Assembly (NCBI GenBank): GCA_031002005.1
Contig: CM061918.1
Coordinates: 63,212,531 to 63,276,530 of the forward strand
Length of the DNA: 64,000 nt
Reading direction: 5' to 3'
DNA from: Vandiemenella viatica
Lineage: Eukaryota > Arthropoda > Insecta > Orthoptera > Morabidae
Shown: in pieces, positions 23,030-35,365 of the stretch
Layout: the number at the start of each line of letters is the position of its first letter
Position numbering within the stretch: the stretch's first letter is position 1
The notes under the pieces: generated by a model
Database searches by the model: none
What the model was told of the DNA's origin: nothing
Seen by the model: the letters and a program-made list of their open reading frames with translations, nothing else
Position numbers and translations under genes: made by a program

Positions 23030-23263
23030 TTTAAGCATAGGCTACATAGGCTGTAGCCTAGGGGCCCGCGCCACAAAGGGGGGCCCGCACCACAAATAGG
23101 GGGCCCACACCACAACCCTGGACCCCCGCCGGGGCCAGTAGTAGAGTAAAAAAAAAAAAGGTCGCCCATAAATTTTTTTGGTCCGAATTTCAAAAACTGC
23201 CGACAAGGGGGGCCCGCACCACATGTATAGCCTAGGGGCCCACAGAGCCTAAATGCGGCCCTG
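23030..23263. mobile_element. hAT MITE with perfect 8-bp TSD
   Basis: Ends CAGGGCCGCATTTA and AAATGCGGCCCTG form the TIR. TCTGGAGG is present at 23022-23029 and 23264-23271. The interior contains repeated 'GGGGCCCGC(A/G)CCACA' blocks. 234 bp, no coding capacity. Confidence 0.9.
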
Positions 23264-23943
23264 TCTGGAGGGAACGAATGGAGACCTACAGAATGCATTA
23301 CCGCTCAACTACTGGACTCTGCAGAGACCCCCTCATCCACAACACCAGCCAAAATATTCATTGACTCCTGGCTTTAAGCTACGAGGTGGTGAAATGAATT
23401 CTTGTGCTCGTACCAAATTAATGTTTCGGTTTTCCGTGATTTTCAGGCAACTGCCTCATTAAAACATTCAATTCCGCATAACTTAAATACTTTTCTCTCC
23501 GTTTAAGTTACTTTCGTCAAAGAAATATAATCTTCATAGGTACGCTTCTGGATAATGATGTAGGAAGACAAGACATCTACGGTGTCATCTTTCTAAAGCC
23601 ACCGTTCTTATTGTCATTGACGTTTCCCATTTCTTACCGGATTTATTACAGCTGTAATTTTCAAATATTTTCATGTCACTGTATAATGTGACATTCTGAG
23701 GAGCAATGGACGGTGATTATAAGGATTATGAAGAAACATTGGGTTTGGTTATTACAAATTTGAGCTTTAAGAATACGTTGATTAATATTTAATAACTTTA
23801 ATTGCGCTAATTTTAGAAGTTCTTCAAACCAATCAGTTAGAACATGCGTATGATGTAATGTATGAACAGTGCCAGCCTTAAACCAGACCATCTCTGTCAC
23901 TAGCGAGTTGATATATCACAACATGACATCGTAAGGAGACTTA

Positions 23944-25237
23944 AACCATCATAAGTAAGAAACTAATGCACCACATTTTTTTCTCAGCCCCCAACAAAGG
24001 TACGAATGCGAAACTTTAGATATGAATTCTTTGAAGTTTTCAGAGTGCGCGCGCAATGTTTCCGTTTCTTCCTACGGATAGCGTTCTTGCAGCAATGGTT
24101 CAACATGGCGTCTGTGAGTGATGTACATTATAAGCAACCTGACGTCATTGAATTTCTTACTGCGCAGCAAGAAAGGGTTGTAAACATTGAAAAACGTTTA
24201 TGTACAGTTTATGGAGCATCAGCAGTCGACAGAAGTATGGTTAGTCGCTTGGCACAGAGGGTGAGCCATCTGAAAGCGGTACTGCAGAACTCCAAGATTT
24301 GCAGCAGTCGGGAAGGCCACCCACGGCTGTAACACCTGACAAGCTGCAGCGTGCTGATGTGCACATTCGCGAGGACCGAAGCATAATGACTCGGCACTTG
24401 GCGCGGGATCTGTCAATCAGTAAAGGAACTGTGGTGTAATCGTCAGTGCTCTTTATTACGCAAAAAAAAGTGTTCACGATGGGTTCCGCGCCGTCTTACT
24501 CTCAGAAGAAACATTTCTTCTGACTTGCTGCAACGTTTTGAAGCTGAGGGGATTGTGACAGGTCATGAAACCTGGGTTAATCATTTTGAGTCCAAAACAA
24601 AATGGCAATAAATGGAATGGCGCCATCCTGACACTCTACAAAAGAAAAAATTCAAACCAAATGCTTCCGCTGGTAAGGTCATGGTCACTGTGTTTTGGGA
24701 CTATGATGGTGTCATACTCATTGATGTGATGCCGAGAGACACCACCATTAACTCTGAGGCATATGTGAACACGTTAACCAAACTCAAGAAGCGCTTCCAG
24801 CGACTTGGACGCAATAACAACCAGGTGATTGTTTGCTTCAACATGATAACGCACGCGCTCACACAAGTTTGAGGACGTTGCGTTGGAACACATTACCAAA
24901 CAGTGGTGGACAGTGTTACCCCATCCACCCTATAGCCCTGACCTAACTCCCTCAGACTTTCACTTGTTTTGGCCATTGAAGAATGCCATTCGTGGGAGAC
25001 ATTTTGAGGATGACGAAGAGGTGATTCGCACAGTGAAGAAATGACTTCGTGAACAGAACAAGGAGTGGTACCGCCAGGGCATACACGCTCTTGTGTCTCG
25101 CTGGAGGAAGGCCATGGAACTGGAAGGAGATTTCATGGAAAATCAGGAAGTGTAGAAGAAATATCATTCTTTCTCGTGTATATATTTCATTAAATTGTTG
25201 AAAAAAAAAAGGCGCATTAGTTTCTGGGCCACCCTCG
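23944..25237 (+). mobile_element. mariner element with frameshifted transposase
   Basis: Inverted AGAAACTAATGCACC (near 23958) and GGCGCATTAGTTTCT (25211-25225), with TA beyond ACCCTCG at 25238-25239. The transposase begins at ATG 24105 (MASVSDVHYKQPDVIEFL) and its last codons (MENQEV, stop 25155) are in another frame. A clean middle segment at 24612-24870 reads MEWRHPDTLQKKKFKPNASA and KVMVTVFWDYDGVILIDVMP, the classic mariner region. HDNARAHT (second catalytic Asp) and the SPDLTPSDFH-like third site follow in other frames. Several frameshifts make it inactive. Confidence 0.88.
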
Positions 25238-25467
25238 TAGTCTGACGGGATAATTTACTTGGCGGCCGATGTAACCTGCAGTTGCGGTTTTACTGCAACA
25301 CTCAACTCTTGACATAGTCTATGTTTTATTCTGCGGCAGGAGTTACGATCAAGCTTCTAGCATTGTTTGAGAGTCACCGAAGACGTTAATTTTGGTCAAT
25401 AGATTTACAACACAATCTCTCCAAAGATGGGCGCATTTTTTTAACAATTAGTTTCTACCGTCCCGTT

Positions 25468-25695
25468 AATTTGTGTGCGGTCTTGACATTCTAGAAGACG
25501 CGGGTTCGGATCCTCTTTACGCCATCCAGATTTCGATTTTCCACGTTTTCGCTAAATCGCTCAAGGCAAATGGCAGGAAGGCTCCTATAAAAGGCCATGG
25601 TCGAATTCCTTTCCAGCAGTCATTTACCACATATAAACAACCAGTCATTTACGACATGTAATGATCTCAAAGGGACGTTAAACCGCAAGCAAAAG
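25468..25695 (+). mobile_element. SINE family A copy (old)
   Basis: Diverged: box B GGGTTCGGATCC, ATCCAGATTTCGATTTTCC, AAAGGCCATGGTCGAATTCC, and tail GGGACGTTAAACCGCAAGC. Confidence 0.7.
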
Positions 25696-25699
25696 CGGT

Positions 25700-27384
25700 C
25701 CAGCTTTCGGTTTTCCATAATTTCTCAAACGGACTTTTTCTTTCCCGTCCCTGGTTAACAATCCAATGCCGACCCTGATGAACTATGCATCGCTGAGGAT
25801 TAAAAAACAAATCCTACAACCTAGATACGCACAAATATTAGAAATAGTAGTGTTTTTAGCCTGTCAACAAAACTTAAAGAAAGTTCAGATGGAGCAAGGG
25901 AGCTAGTGAAAATCTGTACCCGGAGGCTTTGTAGACCTAGTAGACGACTCGGAATTGCTTAGCGGCAAAAAGATGTCGCCTCGTGTCGGGTGTAGAGAAC
26001 AAATAAAAGAGATGCACACGTCAGCAAAGCAAAAACACAAAACCACGTGAGACGCAAGGACACTTCTTGTTACTGGAACCTGAAACTGTGGCTGCAACCG
26101 GATTTAGAAACCAGCGGAGCTTTTAATATTGTGTACTTCTGACAGTGAAGCACGTAGCCGGAAATCGGAGGCTAAGTGACTGTGGAAAACCGCGCGAAAA
26201 ATGTTGTCGCCGGCAGGAATGGTGGCAGGATTTTAACCGGCGCAGGGACCGTTTCCAGTAGTCCAATTAGACATCTCCTTAAAGGCCTGAGATAATCTGT
26301 TATTAAACGCGAAATATGGCACAGAAAACATTCCTTTCTGCCGTCACTTTGTAAACCGTTTAGTCGCTATAGCTGTGTGCAGACGTATTAGCGGGCGGGC
26401 TTCGACTGCGCCGTTGCCAAATCGTACACTTATCAGTTAAATTCACCTGTTAGATTGTAGTAATAATTTGTACATTGACGCCCGTACCAGACAACACTGG
26501 AATAGTTTGTACATTGACGACCGTACTAGACAACACTGGACGCTCAGCGTTGCCATTTTAAAGGGTTAGAGAGAGAGCTACGCGAGAATGTTTCGAAGTG
26601 CGGCAACCGCGCGCTCGCACTCACCCGCCAATATCACTGGCCACAGCTATAGTTTCCAACGGGAGCGATACTGCCCACCCGTGGGCGTTGAAGAGACCAT
26701 AAGGGTTTCTGGTCTAAGGACAATTTAGATTGCGTTGAGGACCAACCGCCGGCCCCTATTTTCCAGTACTATATCCAGCGTTAAGTGCTGCATCAAAGTT
26801 TTCATTTGCACTCCCATGATAATACGTAGGCAAAGAGCATTTAGCGAAGTCACCAATTAATTAGACAAGAAAAGAAACTGATTTTCGATAGTGGAACATG
26901 GTGATTTAAGATTGCTGGTGACAAATAAGACACCAGATATAGAAAAACTTGTCATTAAACCGCGCTCACCCCTCTAATTAATATTTTTAATAATTTGTGT
27001 TTGTTAGTAAAATTATAAACAATACTGAATAAACTCTCTTCGGTCTTCCTTGTGAAATTTATACTCGGTTGGAAGCCCGAGAAGAGTTTTTTTTATATAT
27101 AACGCCGTTAAAAAGTCAAATCTTACATAATGCACCAATATTGTCAATATCTTTTAATAATGTAATTTTGGAAATCTGTACTTTTATTTCAGTACCGAAG
27201 ACGAACGCCAAGGAATCACTGTTTGAAAAAGTGGACTAAGAGCTAAACAAAAAGTTGGAGCACATTGGCTTTCGTAACTGATTAAGATGTGGAATTGATG
27301 TAGGGGTTTTCCCCTGGAAAGGGGGGTGAAGAGTAATTTTTTTTTTTTGGAAAGGGGACGGTAAAAAAAGGATGGATTGATTCT
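25700..27384. other. Unassigned intronic DNA
   Basis: No recognisable coding sequence or complete element apart from the small duplication at 26462-26539. Confidence 0.4.
26462..26539. repeat. 39-bp tandem duplication
   Basis: Two adjacent 39-bp units (AATAATTTGTACATTGACGC... and AATAGTTTGTACATTGACGA...) ending ACAACACTGG; they differ at three positions. Confidence 0.9.
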
Positions 27385-27640
27385 GTTGATCGAGCTTGAT
27401 GGGTGAATGGAATCGATGTGGCTTCGCATTCGGGAGGCCGTGGTTCAAATACCAGCCTAAATATCCAGGTTTCGGTATTCCGTGTTTTCCCGAAACCACC
27501 CCAGGCGAATACTTAGATGGTTCCTTCAAAAGGCCATGGCCAAATTCATTCACGTTCCTTTTCCCCCAGCCCTTTCTCGCCTCTAATACCTCGACGTCGA
27601 CGAGGCATAAAACTAATATATATATATAAGAGAAGAGGAA
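27385..27640 (+). mobile_element. SINE family A copy, nearly full length
   Basis: Box A region CGAGCTTGATGGGTGAATGG, box B GTGGTTCAAATACC, full body, 3' GACGTCGACGAGGCATAAAA and a TA-rich tail. Confidence 0.87.
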
Positions 27641-27845
27641 GAAGACAAATACAAACAAAAACTGAATAATCGTGAATAATTTGAGTTTAAACACTGCCCT
27701 CAAGGGCAATAATGATCTATAATAATATATATAAAAGATTCTGTTGGTGATAAGTACTGTATATTTGTGTAAAGAAACCTGGGGAGCACTCAGGTGACAT
27801 TCCGACGATTGCGAAAATCAGCCAAATCAGGATGCTCGTTAGAAG

Positions 27846-28032
27846 TGTGGCCTGTCCGGGCATTCAGATTTGGGTTTTCCATTGTTTCCCCAGATCACTC
27901 CAGGCGAAAGCCGGGATGCTTCCTTCAAAAGGCCATGGGCCGAATTCCTTCCCGTTCATGGTGCCCAGTCCTTTCCCTCTTCTAATGACGTCGAAGAGGC
28001 GTAAAACCATAAGCAAAAAAAAAAAAAAAAAA
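27846..28032 (+). mobile_element. SINE family A copy, 5'-truncated
   Basis: Starts at CCTGTCCGGGCATTCAGATT just after box B, full body, then GAAGAGGCGTAAAACC and an A17 tract. Confidence 0.87.
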
Positions 28033-28039
28033 GATTGGC

Positions 28040-29875
28040 TGGTTTCTATTCGTTCCGCTCCTACTTGTGTGACTCAAATATTACGGAAGATAAATCTTAT
28101 AAACCACGTACGGTAGTTGCTATCGTGCACTGCATCTTGGGAAATTTTCGTCTTTAAATCGGGTATGTTCAGACCATGTTAGATTTCACTAGCTTCTCCA
28201 GTTTTCCTCTAATTCTTGCCGTCTTTTGTATCTCTTCCTAAAAGATTCTTACCTCTATCTACGACACAAGTACCAGGAAGTGGAGATCTCAAGTAAAGAC
28301 ATCCAAGAGGGTGATTCACTTCAGAAACACGCCAGTAAAGTCGAAGTTAAGTGAAAAAAATCCTAGACAGAAGCAAGCAAGGAAGAAAGAACATCAAAAG
28401 CTAATGAGGCAATACTGGGCAAAGTTGAAAGCCCAGCGAAGACAATTGGCCAATACAAAAAAACACATAATTTTTGGTTTCCGTGATCGTTCCATCTTTT
28501 CCATATTTGTTAATTTTGAAACTCGGATTACATATCACGACGTCTTCCCTTACGTCATCACTTCTTATGTTGTCGTTCTAGTTACTAAACTGATTGTTCC
28601 ATAATTTTTGCGCTCATCTTCCTTTTTTAAGTCTTGAACAACGAAATACTATTTCCTTTACTTCGGTTTTATTTTATAAGGTCTGCCACAATAGTTGGAA
28701 ATCCTACTAAACAAATTTCAAGTAAAACAGTTCCTTGAGAAAAAAATGAAAAAACTTCTTCAAAAGTTATGATGAGTTACTGTCTCAAAAATCGTTCCTA
28801 CGAAATGTTGCAATGGTCATGTCGTAGTAACTTGAAGAATCTAAAGTTTACTGTTCCAGGCGACAAGTAGAACTGTCCTCAAACCAGAGAAGATAACCCT
28901 TCCGGCTGCAGTATCATACTGCACAAGGGCAGCATAGACAACGATATGGCATGAAGACTTGGCTTATTAATGTTTCGAAACTCTAATGGCGCATCACATT
29001 ACAATATAAACAAAATGCAATGTAGTTTTAGCCCATTTTTTCCGCAGTTCTTTAGTTAATTAATTGTCAAAATAAATAACGCCAATCCAACTGTTTTTAA
29101 TTTGTTACATTGTTCATTTCTCTTTGAGGCATCAATAGCGACGAATGATTTACATTGGTGTAGCGAAGGTTAGTGCGGGATCTAAAAGGGAGTGGGGGGG
29201 GGGCAAATCGGGACAATTGACCCGGACGGCAATTTCAGGGAGGGGGGGGGGGGCGGAAAAATGGCAAATTCGTGTGGCGCCGACCTTTTTTGGCTCTACA
29301 CTGCCCGTGTCGATAAATTTGTTTGAAGGGGCAGCAGTCTTAAGTTTTTGCCCCGGCTCTAAAAATTCGTAGATCCGAAACTGGTGAAGGTTGGTACCTG
29401 CACATCTCCACTGTTTCCCCAGACTCATTAAATGTAGCTGGTATTATTAAGGCAGACTGCTCTAACCTGAACATGCTTAGGGAAAAAGTAGAGATGTGCA
29501 GTTAGAACCCTTAACTAATCAATGTAAATAATTCGTCACTGATGATGCCTCGAAGAAGGGTGAAATTCGTACGGCATTAAATTTAACAACAATAAAAAAA
29601 CCAGATATGTTGCCGTTATTTATTTCTAAAAAAAAAAAAATTCTTCAATAGATATGTCATTAAATGAAGACAGCTTAGTATTTTATTTCAAATAAAAAAA
29701 TTAATTTAGAATTGAAGTCAGCAGCACAGCTTTGTTTAAGAGTAACACAAAAGCGAGAAGTCAACCACGCAATGCTTCGTTTCGCGAAGACTTAAAGTTT
29801 CAACTCTGACCTCAGTCCAAATTCCTAATGGTTCGCCAGTTGATCGTAGGGGTTCGCGAGAAGATTTAGGTAATG
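28040..29875. other. Unassigned intronic DNA with a G-rich patch
   Basis: Mostly featureless. At 29185-29265 there are two G homopolymers (about 10 and 14 Gs) in a context like the family Y MITEs, but no matching ends were found. A basic open frame at 28311-28604 (KARKKEHQKLMRQYWAKLKA) is not recognised. Confidence 0.4.
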
Positions 29876-29879
29876 GCGG

Positions 29880-30165
29880 ACGTGGCTCCGTCTAAGAGGG
29901 GAGGGGGGGGGGTTTCCAAGCCAAACCACGTAGCTTCTTATTCATATTATTTGTCAAAATTAAAATAAGGTACAGAACAGACAACAGCAGGTGAATATTT
30001 ATTTCTGTTATTAAAAAATATCTTTTGGAATCAACAGGGAAAAAGCTACGTGCTACGTGGGGAAGAGGGGGAGATAGAGGCAAAAGCCACGTCGGACTAC
30101 GTGAGGGGAGGGGGGCTTCACAGGAGGCCAAAATGGAGCAACGTGGTTTGTGGACGCCCCCAAGC
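29880..30165. mobile_element. Candidate G-tract MITE
   Basis: The right end reads ACGTGGTTTGTGGACGCCCC, a variant of the family Y terminus; ACGTAG/CTACGT motifs with G runs lie symmetrically at both sides (29900-29940 and 30045-30110). The left terminus is decayed. Confidence 0.45.
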
Positions 30166-30750
30166 GTATAACACGCACTATGGTGAATATTTGATTATTG
30201 TAGGCCATTTTCTTCTACAGTTGCTTGATGAATTAGTATTATTAAACAACAAATACTAATGGTGAATATTGTTCATTGTTGCCAGTAGTGGAGCTTCAAA
30301 AAAAAAAAAAAAAAGGGTAGCAGTTTTTTGTTAAGGGGTTTCGCCATCGCCTGGCAAATTTTATAGGATACGTGGAACTAAAAGTTTGAGGAACACCGCT
30401 TTAAATCATTACTAACTAGCTTCTGACGCGTGAACCGAACGATCTGTCATCAATTCTAATATCAGGCTAACGCTATGACGTCACACTCCGAGCCTTCATT
30501 GCCGAACTAACAATGGCGAGAGGCTATGGGCGTTATTTAATGAATTGACAGAAAACTGAAAGAAAAATAAGTGAAATATATTTCTTTTGTTTATTTATAT
30601 TCATCCCAGGTAGATATTTTCGTTATAGTGATCGCTATTACAGGAAGTTAAGAAATATGGCGTCACGTTTATGTCGCGATGCAGTGAATGCATTAATTCG
30701 TGAGTGATGGAAGCTTTTATTTTCTAGCAGAAATATTACATTCGTCTTTA

Positions 30751-31125
30751 GGGGGCGTCCATTAATGAGGTGAGATGAAATTAGGGGGGGGGGTCAACGG
30801 AAATCTCCCGTGAGGTTATGAAATTCTTGTAGAACTGTAGAGCTAAAAAAAAAGAAAGTCGACTAATGAAGCGAAATTCGATTTTAGGGTGGTATGGGGG
30901 GTATTTTGATCCAAAAACCGACCTTAGGGGGGATAACCGACCTTTGGAGCATGAGACCTAAAAAAAAGTCTCAAAAAGGTGCGAGAACGATTGGTAGGGG
31001 GCCCGCCAAAATCTCACGTCATTTTATAGGGGGGGGGGGCGACCAAATCTCACGAAGTCTCACCAGAGAGGGGGGGAGGGTTCGGAATTCCGGAAAAACA
31101 CTTCAAGTCATTAATGGACGCCCCC
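30751..31125. mobile_element. G/C-tract MITE family Y, with TTA flanks
   Basis: Ends GGGGGCGTCCATTAATGAGG and AGTCATTAATGGACGCCCCC are inverted repeats; TTA is present on both sides (30748-30750, 31126-31128). The interior has G homopolymers and TCTCACGAAGTCTCACC. Family members at 21244-21621 and 18718-18846. Confidence 0.85.
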
Positions 31126-31139
31126 TTACAGCAGAGGGA

Positions 31140-31845
31140 ATGAGTTATTAAAATTTTTAGAAATTATCTAAGTTGCTTTCATGATCGTCATGATATGAAA
31201 TCTTTATTTAATTTGAATGAAAGTAGTTCCACATCTGTGCTGTCTGGACCGCCATTAAGATTAATGTTACGCGACTTAATGTGGGAATGCATGTGTGACT
31301 GAAGCTTTGATTTTCTAGCAACAGTATTAGCGCAGTTTGTGGTAAGGTTAAAATGCATCCTGTACAAGGATTACAAGTGAAACTTTTCGTTACTTTATAA
31401 CAATTCTAATTAGTTAAGCAACTGACCTGCTTTGAAGCTAGTTTATTTCGTAATATTTGTTACGGGTTACTTCATAAATTAACAGAGTAAATGGTATTTC
31501 TTTCAGAACGCAATTTCCTCATTACAGTTTTCGCTATTCTCCTAGCAAAAACTTCCGTATCAAACTAGAAATTCGCTCTTAATAATTCGCATCATATTAA
31601 ATTTTATCTGAGAATAGATAAATTCGTTACTAATGTAACTTATAGGCTTCATTAGACCTACACTACGGACATCTTATACGATAATTATTTTTTAAAATTG
31701 CCATAGCCATTAGGTTAATAAAGCCAACAACTGTCTCGAGTACAAAGTTTCATATTTTACATTTCATACTTAACACATATTTGTGCATTGTTATGACAGC
31801 ATTCTTACTCGCCATGGACAGTTTCTCATCAGAACCGTTATTTCG
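31140..31845. other. Unassigned AT-rich intronic DNA
   Basis: Nothing recognised. Confidence 0.4.
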
Positions 31846-31849
31846 TTCA

Positions 31850-31975
31850 TTTTCGGTTTTCCAAAATCACTCCCAGCGAATGCCGGGATGGTTCTTTCAA
31901 CAGGCCATGGCCGAATTCCCCCAGTCCTTTCCCGCCTGTAATGACCCCGAGGCGTAAAACTATTAGGAAAAAAAT
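31850..31975 (+). mobile_element. SINE family A copy, 5'-truncated
   Basis: Starts in the body at TTTCGGTTTTCCAAAATCAC and runs through GGCCATGGCCGAATTCCCC to GAGGCGTAAAAC. Some internal bases are missing. Confidence 0.8.
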
Positions 31976-32107
31976 ATATATAAATGCTGTTTTCTGTCAT
32001 ATTTTTCTTAATCTTGCTGTGAATCTTTCGTCTTAGCATATAATGGTAGATTGCAATATTGGAACATCGGATAGTCGACCATCTCCATGATAAATATTTT
32101 GTCTGTT

Positions 32108-32925
32108 AGTAATGCCTGTCTTGTTGGTAATAACTATTCATCATCCTGATTTTGTTTCCGTTTGTCTCTGTCTGGCCATACCATGGTTTATGCTCTACTT
32201 CACCTGCTATAGCCTTTCCTTTCTTGTGCCATTCTTTTAGCCATCTTGTTTTTCGTTCTTGAGTTGTAGACGCAATAGTTGGCCTGTAGTCTGCATAGGG
32301 TATAGGGATCTGTTCTACAAGGTGTCCCCGAATGCCGTGTACAAATTTGGAGGAGAGGTAGAGAACATCGTGAGGAACCATAAAGAAAGCATTAGCGGAA
32401 ACGTAACCCTAATGAGATTAAGACACATGAATACAGTAAGGCCACAATACAGAATGTAGTGCATAACGCTTTATTACAAAAAAACAATAATAAATAAAAG
32501 TATGACAAAAGCATCACTGGTGGCACGAATATCCATTGCTGCTGATACGATCCGTGAAACTCCCTGTATTTTCGGACATGTCCGCCAATCCATGTCGCGC
32601 GTGCATACATAATGGCCGCAATTTCGAACACCTCCTGTGATACTTTAATGTCATACTTTTTATTTATAATTGTTTTTTGTGTAATAAAGCGTTTTACACT
32701 GCATTCTGTGTGGTGGCCTTAATGTCTTTGTGTCTCTGTTTATCTCGTTAGGGTTACGTTTCCGCCCATGCTTTCTGATGTAATTATTGCTCCTCATGAT
32801 GTTCTCTACCTCCACTCCAAAACTGTACACTGCCTTCGGGAACACCCTGTATAGTTAGGGCCTTAACTTATCTACGAGCCATAACATTTGGCACTATGTT
32901 GTCATTTACGTGGCTTTATTTCTCT
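32108..32925 (-). pseudogene. LINE RNase H fragment, split by a 532-bp inverted-repeat element
   Basis: Minus-strand reading near 32870-32915 contains SHVNDNIVPNVMAR, resembling the RNase H loop 'SHVGIxGNxxAD'. After the insertion it resumes EQIPIPYADYRPTIASTTQE (about 32315-32255) and ends KPWYGQTETNGNKIRMMN. This is colinear with the better-preserved RNase H fragment at 3185-3990 (VFVPYIDFNAIVTN, KPWYAQLELNRKEITLLNRL). Stops are present. Confidence 0.65.
32318..32849. mobile_element. Long-TIR element (532 bp) with TA duplication
   Basis: Arms of about 190 bp (CAAGGTGTCCCCGAATGCCG at the left; complement ending CGGGAACACCCTG at the right) surround about 150 bp of unique sequence. TA is on both sides (32316-32317, 32850-32851). 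Arms include matching CGTAACCCTAATGAGATTAA and its inverse. TA target and long inverted arms suggest a Tc1/mariner-type derivative. Confidence 0.82.
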
Positions 32926-32929
32926 TCCT

Positions 32930-35360
32930 CTTGATTTAAGAAGTGTCCGTCTGCCTCCCAATACTTAATCGTATAGATACGTTGAATGGCATTTGGATAG
33001 CGCCACATTTCTTTTTTCCGTTATTCATTTTCTGCTCCCTCCCCAGTTAAGCTATCGTTATGAGGAACATCTCAAACTTTAGACCTGATTGTGGAAACAT
33101 TATTAAAATCTATTCAATACGGTTCCATAGTTTTCAAGTTATGCACGGCTTTCGGTAAATATACGTTTGGTACTCGGGACAGATTTTAATTTCCATCAAC
33201 AGTGCCACGTGAGGTCGTGTCTTAAGACATTACCTCAGATTGTTTTTACATGTTGGCAGAACAAACAGGTGCAGCTCTCTTACTGATTTGTATAATAGTA
33301 TTGAAATTAGTAGTCTTTGCTATGCATTGATATTGAAACGGAGGCCTACAAAAATAAATAAATAAATCCTTTCACGTATTCAAGAACATGTGTGTTGCTA
33401 TCTTAACTGGCTATAGCTAATGGTCCCAGTTTAATTTCGCGTTTTGTGCTTTTTATAGGTGGAATTAAAAGACCTCAGGATTAACAATAATTCCGTTTAA
33501 CTGTAATGATAAGAAAAAGTCGTTTCCTATTCTGTTCAGCAGTGCAATATCTAGATATCTCTGCTAGGAGTGACAATGAAACTCTCTGGATGTAGTGTAG
33601 CATCTTCTCTGACATTTTGCATGTCGTGCATATTCAGCGGATGGTGAGGTCACATTCTTAACACGTAGTATGAGTTACTTGTATACTCCTTCACAACAAT
33701 TCAGCTAGTACTCGCTCTGGGCTGTTTTCGCTTATCTAAGTCTCCTGTGCATTTGAAAACGAGCGTTTCTCTTTTGTTAGTACCACGCAGTTTGAGCAAG
33801 ATTAGACAATATGAAGCCGCTTATGGTTCACTGCCGTTTTTGGAGACTAGGCGACGGAGGATCAAAATAATATAGTTCCAAAAGGCTGTCAAAACAGTCA
33901 AGCCTCTGTAGATAAAATACTGTATTGCTGTCGTCTACACAGTAATACAAATCACATTCAGATCTGTCTCTTGATATTGCCACTAGTTTGAGAAAAAAAA
34001 TTAGTGCAAGCGATCTACTTTTGATAAAAAAAAAAAAGATAAGATGAATAACAGATAAGTATTGAAGCGGGGGAAAAAAGAGAGAATTATTTTTAATGTA
34101 TTTAAAAGAAAAAATCTGTACCTTCATCGAAATTGCAAGAAGATTGCAAACAAATATACATTGAAAAACTATGGTGGCGGTTCTTTCGAAACTTTTTTTT
34201 TATTTTTTTTTTTTATTTCACTCGACGCAAGAGCTAATGAAAGAAGGAATGCACAAAATCAATATTACACGCAATGAAAACTTTCGTCAGTTATCTCAGG
34301 ACAATTGGTACTAAAATAAATTTGTTTGAATGTTGTGTTATACCGTTTTTACATTATAAAACGGCTTAGAGAGCCGGAGCTAAGGAACGCTTTATAGACA
34401 TACGCATATGCACCTATAGCCTTTACATGTTTTTTTCTTTTGGCTATACCTTTCGGGGCTGAGACAGTTTACTGTGTATTTTCGTTACAGTTACTAAAAT
34501 CAATTAATCTATTAATATGATCGTGAAAAGTGTTTTTATTTATGACATACGATCTTTGTCTTTAGTGACTGTGTCTTGGTTACTATTAACTAGTCTTTAC
34601 CTAATATCTTGTCTTTCGTCCCCAGGCAGGTTGAGAACATCTTATATAATCCTTTATCTTACAACTTAATTACACAATGGTCGCTTTACCGTCATGTTTC
34701 AAAAAGGCATCATAGCTTTTTTTTTCTACGATACCTGAAATAAACGTTCATACTTCTTTATCGTAGTATTTATTCTGTCACAACAAAATATTCGTCAAAT
34801 ATATTTTACTTCAAATACATTCACAAATTGAACCAAGTTTTATTCTCCTACTTTTCTTAATACTTTAGAACTTTTTTACAATTTACACTTATACAGAATC
34901 TTTTGCCCATCAGTTTGAAATAATTTATGCAATGCTATTAACTCTTCTCCTTGCAATTCAACTAATATCCTCCCTTGGTTTACATCTCACCATCGACTCT
35001 TTTTTTTCCATTCTTGATTTATGCATTTATATCTTTTCTCCGGCCCCATTTCCACCTGATATTCTTTGCCCTGCACAGATACTCGTAAACTCACATCAAT
35101 ATCATAAATCATAAATTTATAATTCGTGAAACAATAAATTAATTATATTATCTTAACGTTAATATTAAATATTTACTTTCATATTAAGATATTTAAGGGT
35201 GACGTATGATTGTTACAATTTTTTTAACAGACTGAAAATTTGCATATTCAGGCATATACAGTAGAGGCTACCAGTCTAAGGATTAAGAATTTTAGTTTAT
35301 TTCATTCATTCTACGAGGAGATCCTTTCTGCGCCAGATGACAGTTTCGCTTGATGCCTAT
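32930..35360. other. Unassigned AT-rich intronic DNA
   Basis: No coding similarity or clear element; a short (AAAT)n run near 33350 and poly-T runs near 34190-34215. Confidence 0.45.
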
Positions 35361-35365
35361 GCCAC

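Larger units (their letters stand above)
22505..23315 (-). mobile_element. SINE family A (minus), split by two MITEs
   Basis: Minus-oriented SINE: the 3' part GCTCGTCGACGTCGAGTTCA (22527-22546) and AACGGGAAGCAGTTC run into TTTTTAA at 22607. After the first MITE the body resumes at 22968 (GGCATACGCCTG, then GGTAAACCATGGAAAAC). After the second MITE the tRNA-like head resumes near 23272 in a weak form (CGAATGGAGACCTACAGAATGC). The pieces are colinear with intact copies. Confidence 0.7.

Noticed and set aside
28311..28604. Lys/Arg-rich 97-codon open frame
   Set aside because: No recognisable domain and no supporting context; composition alone is not evidence of a gene.
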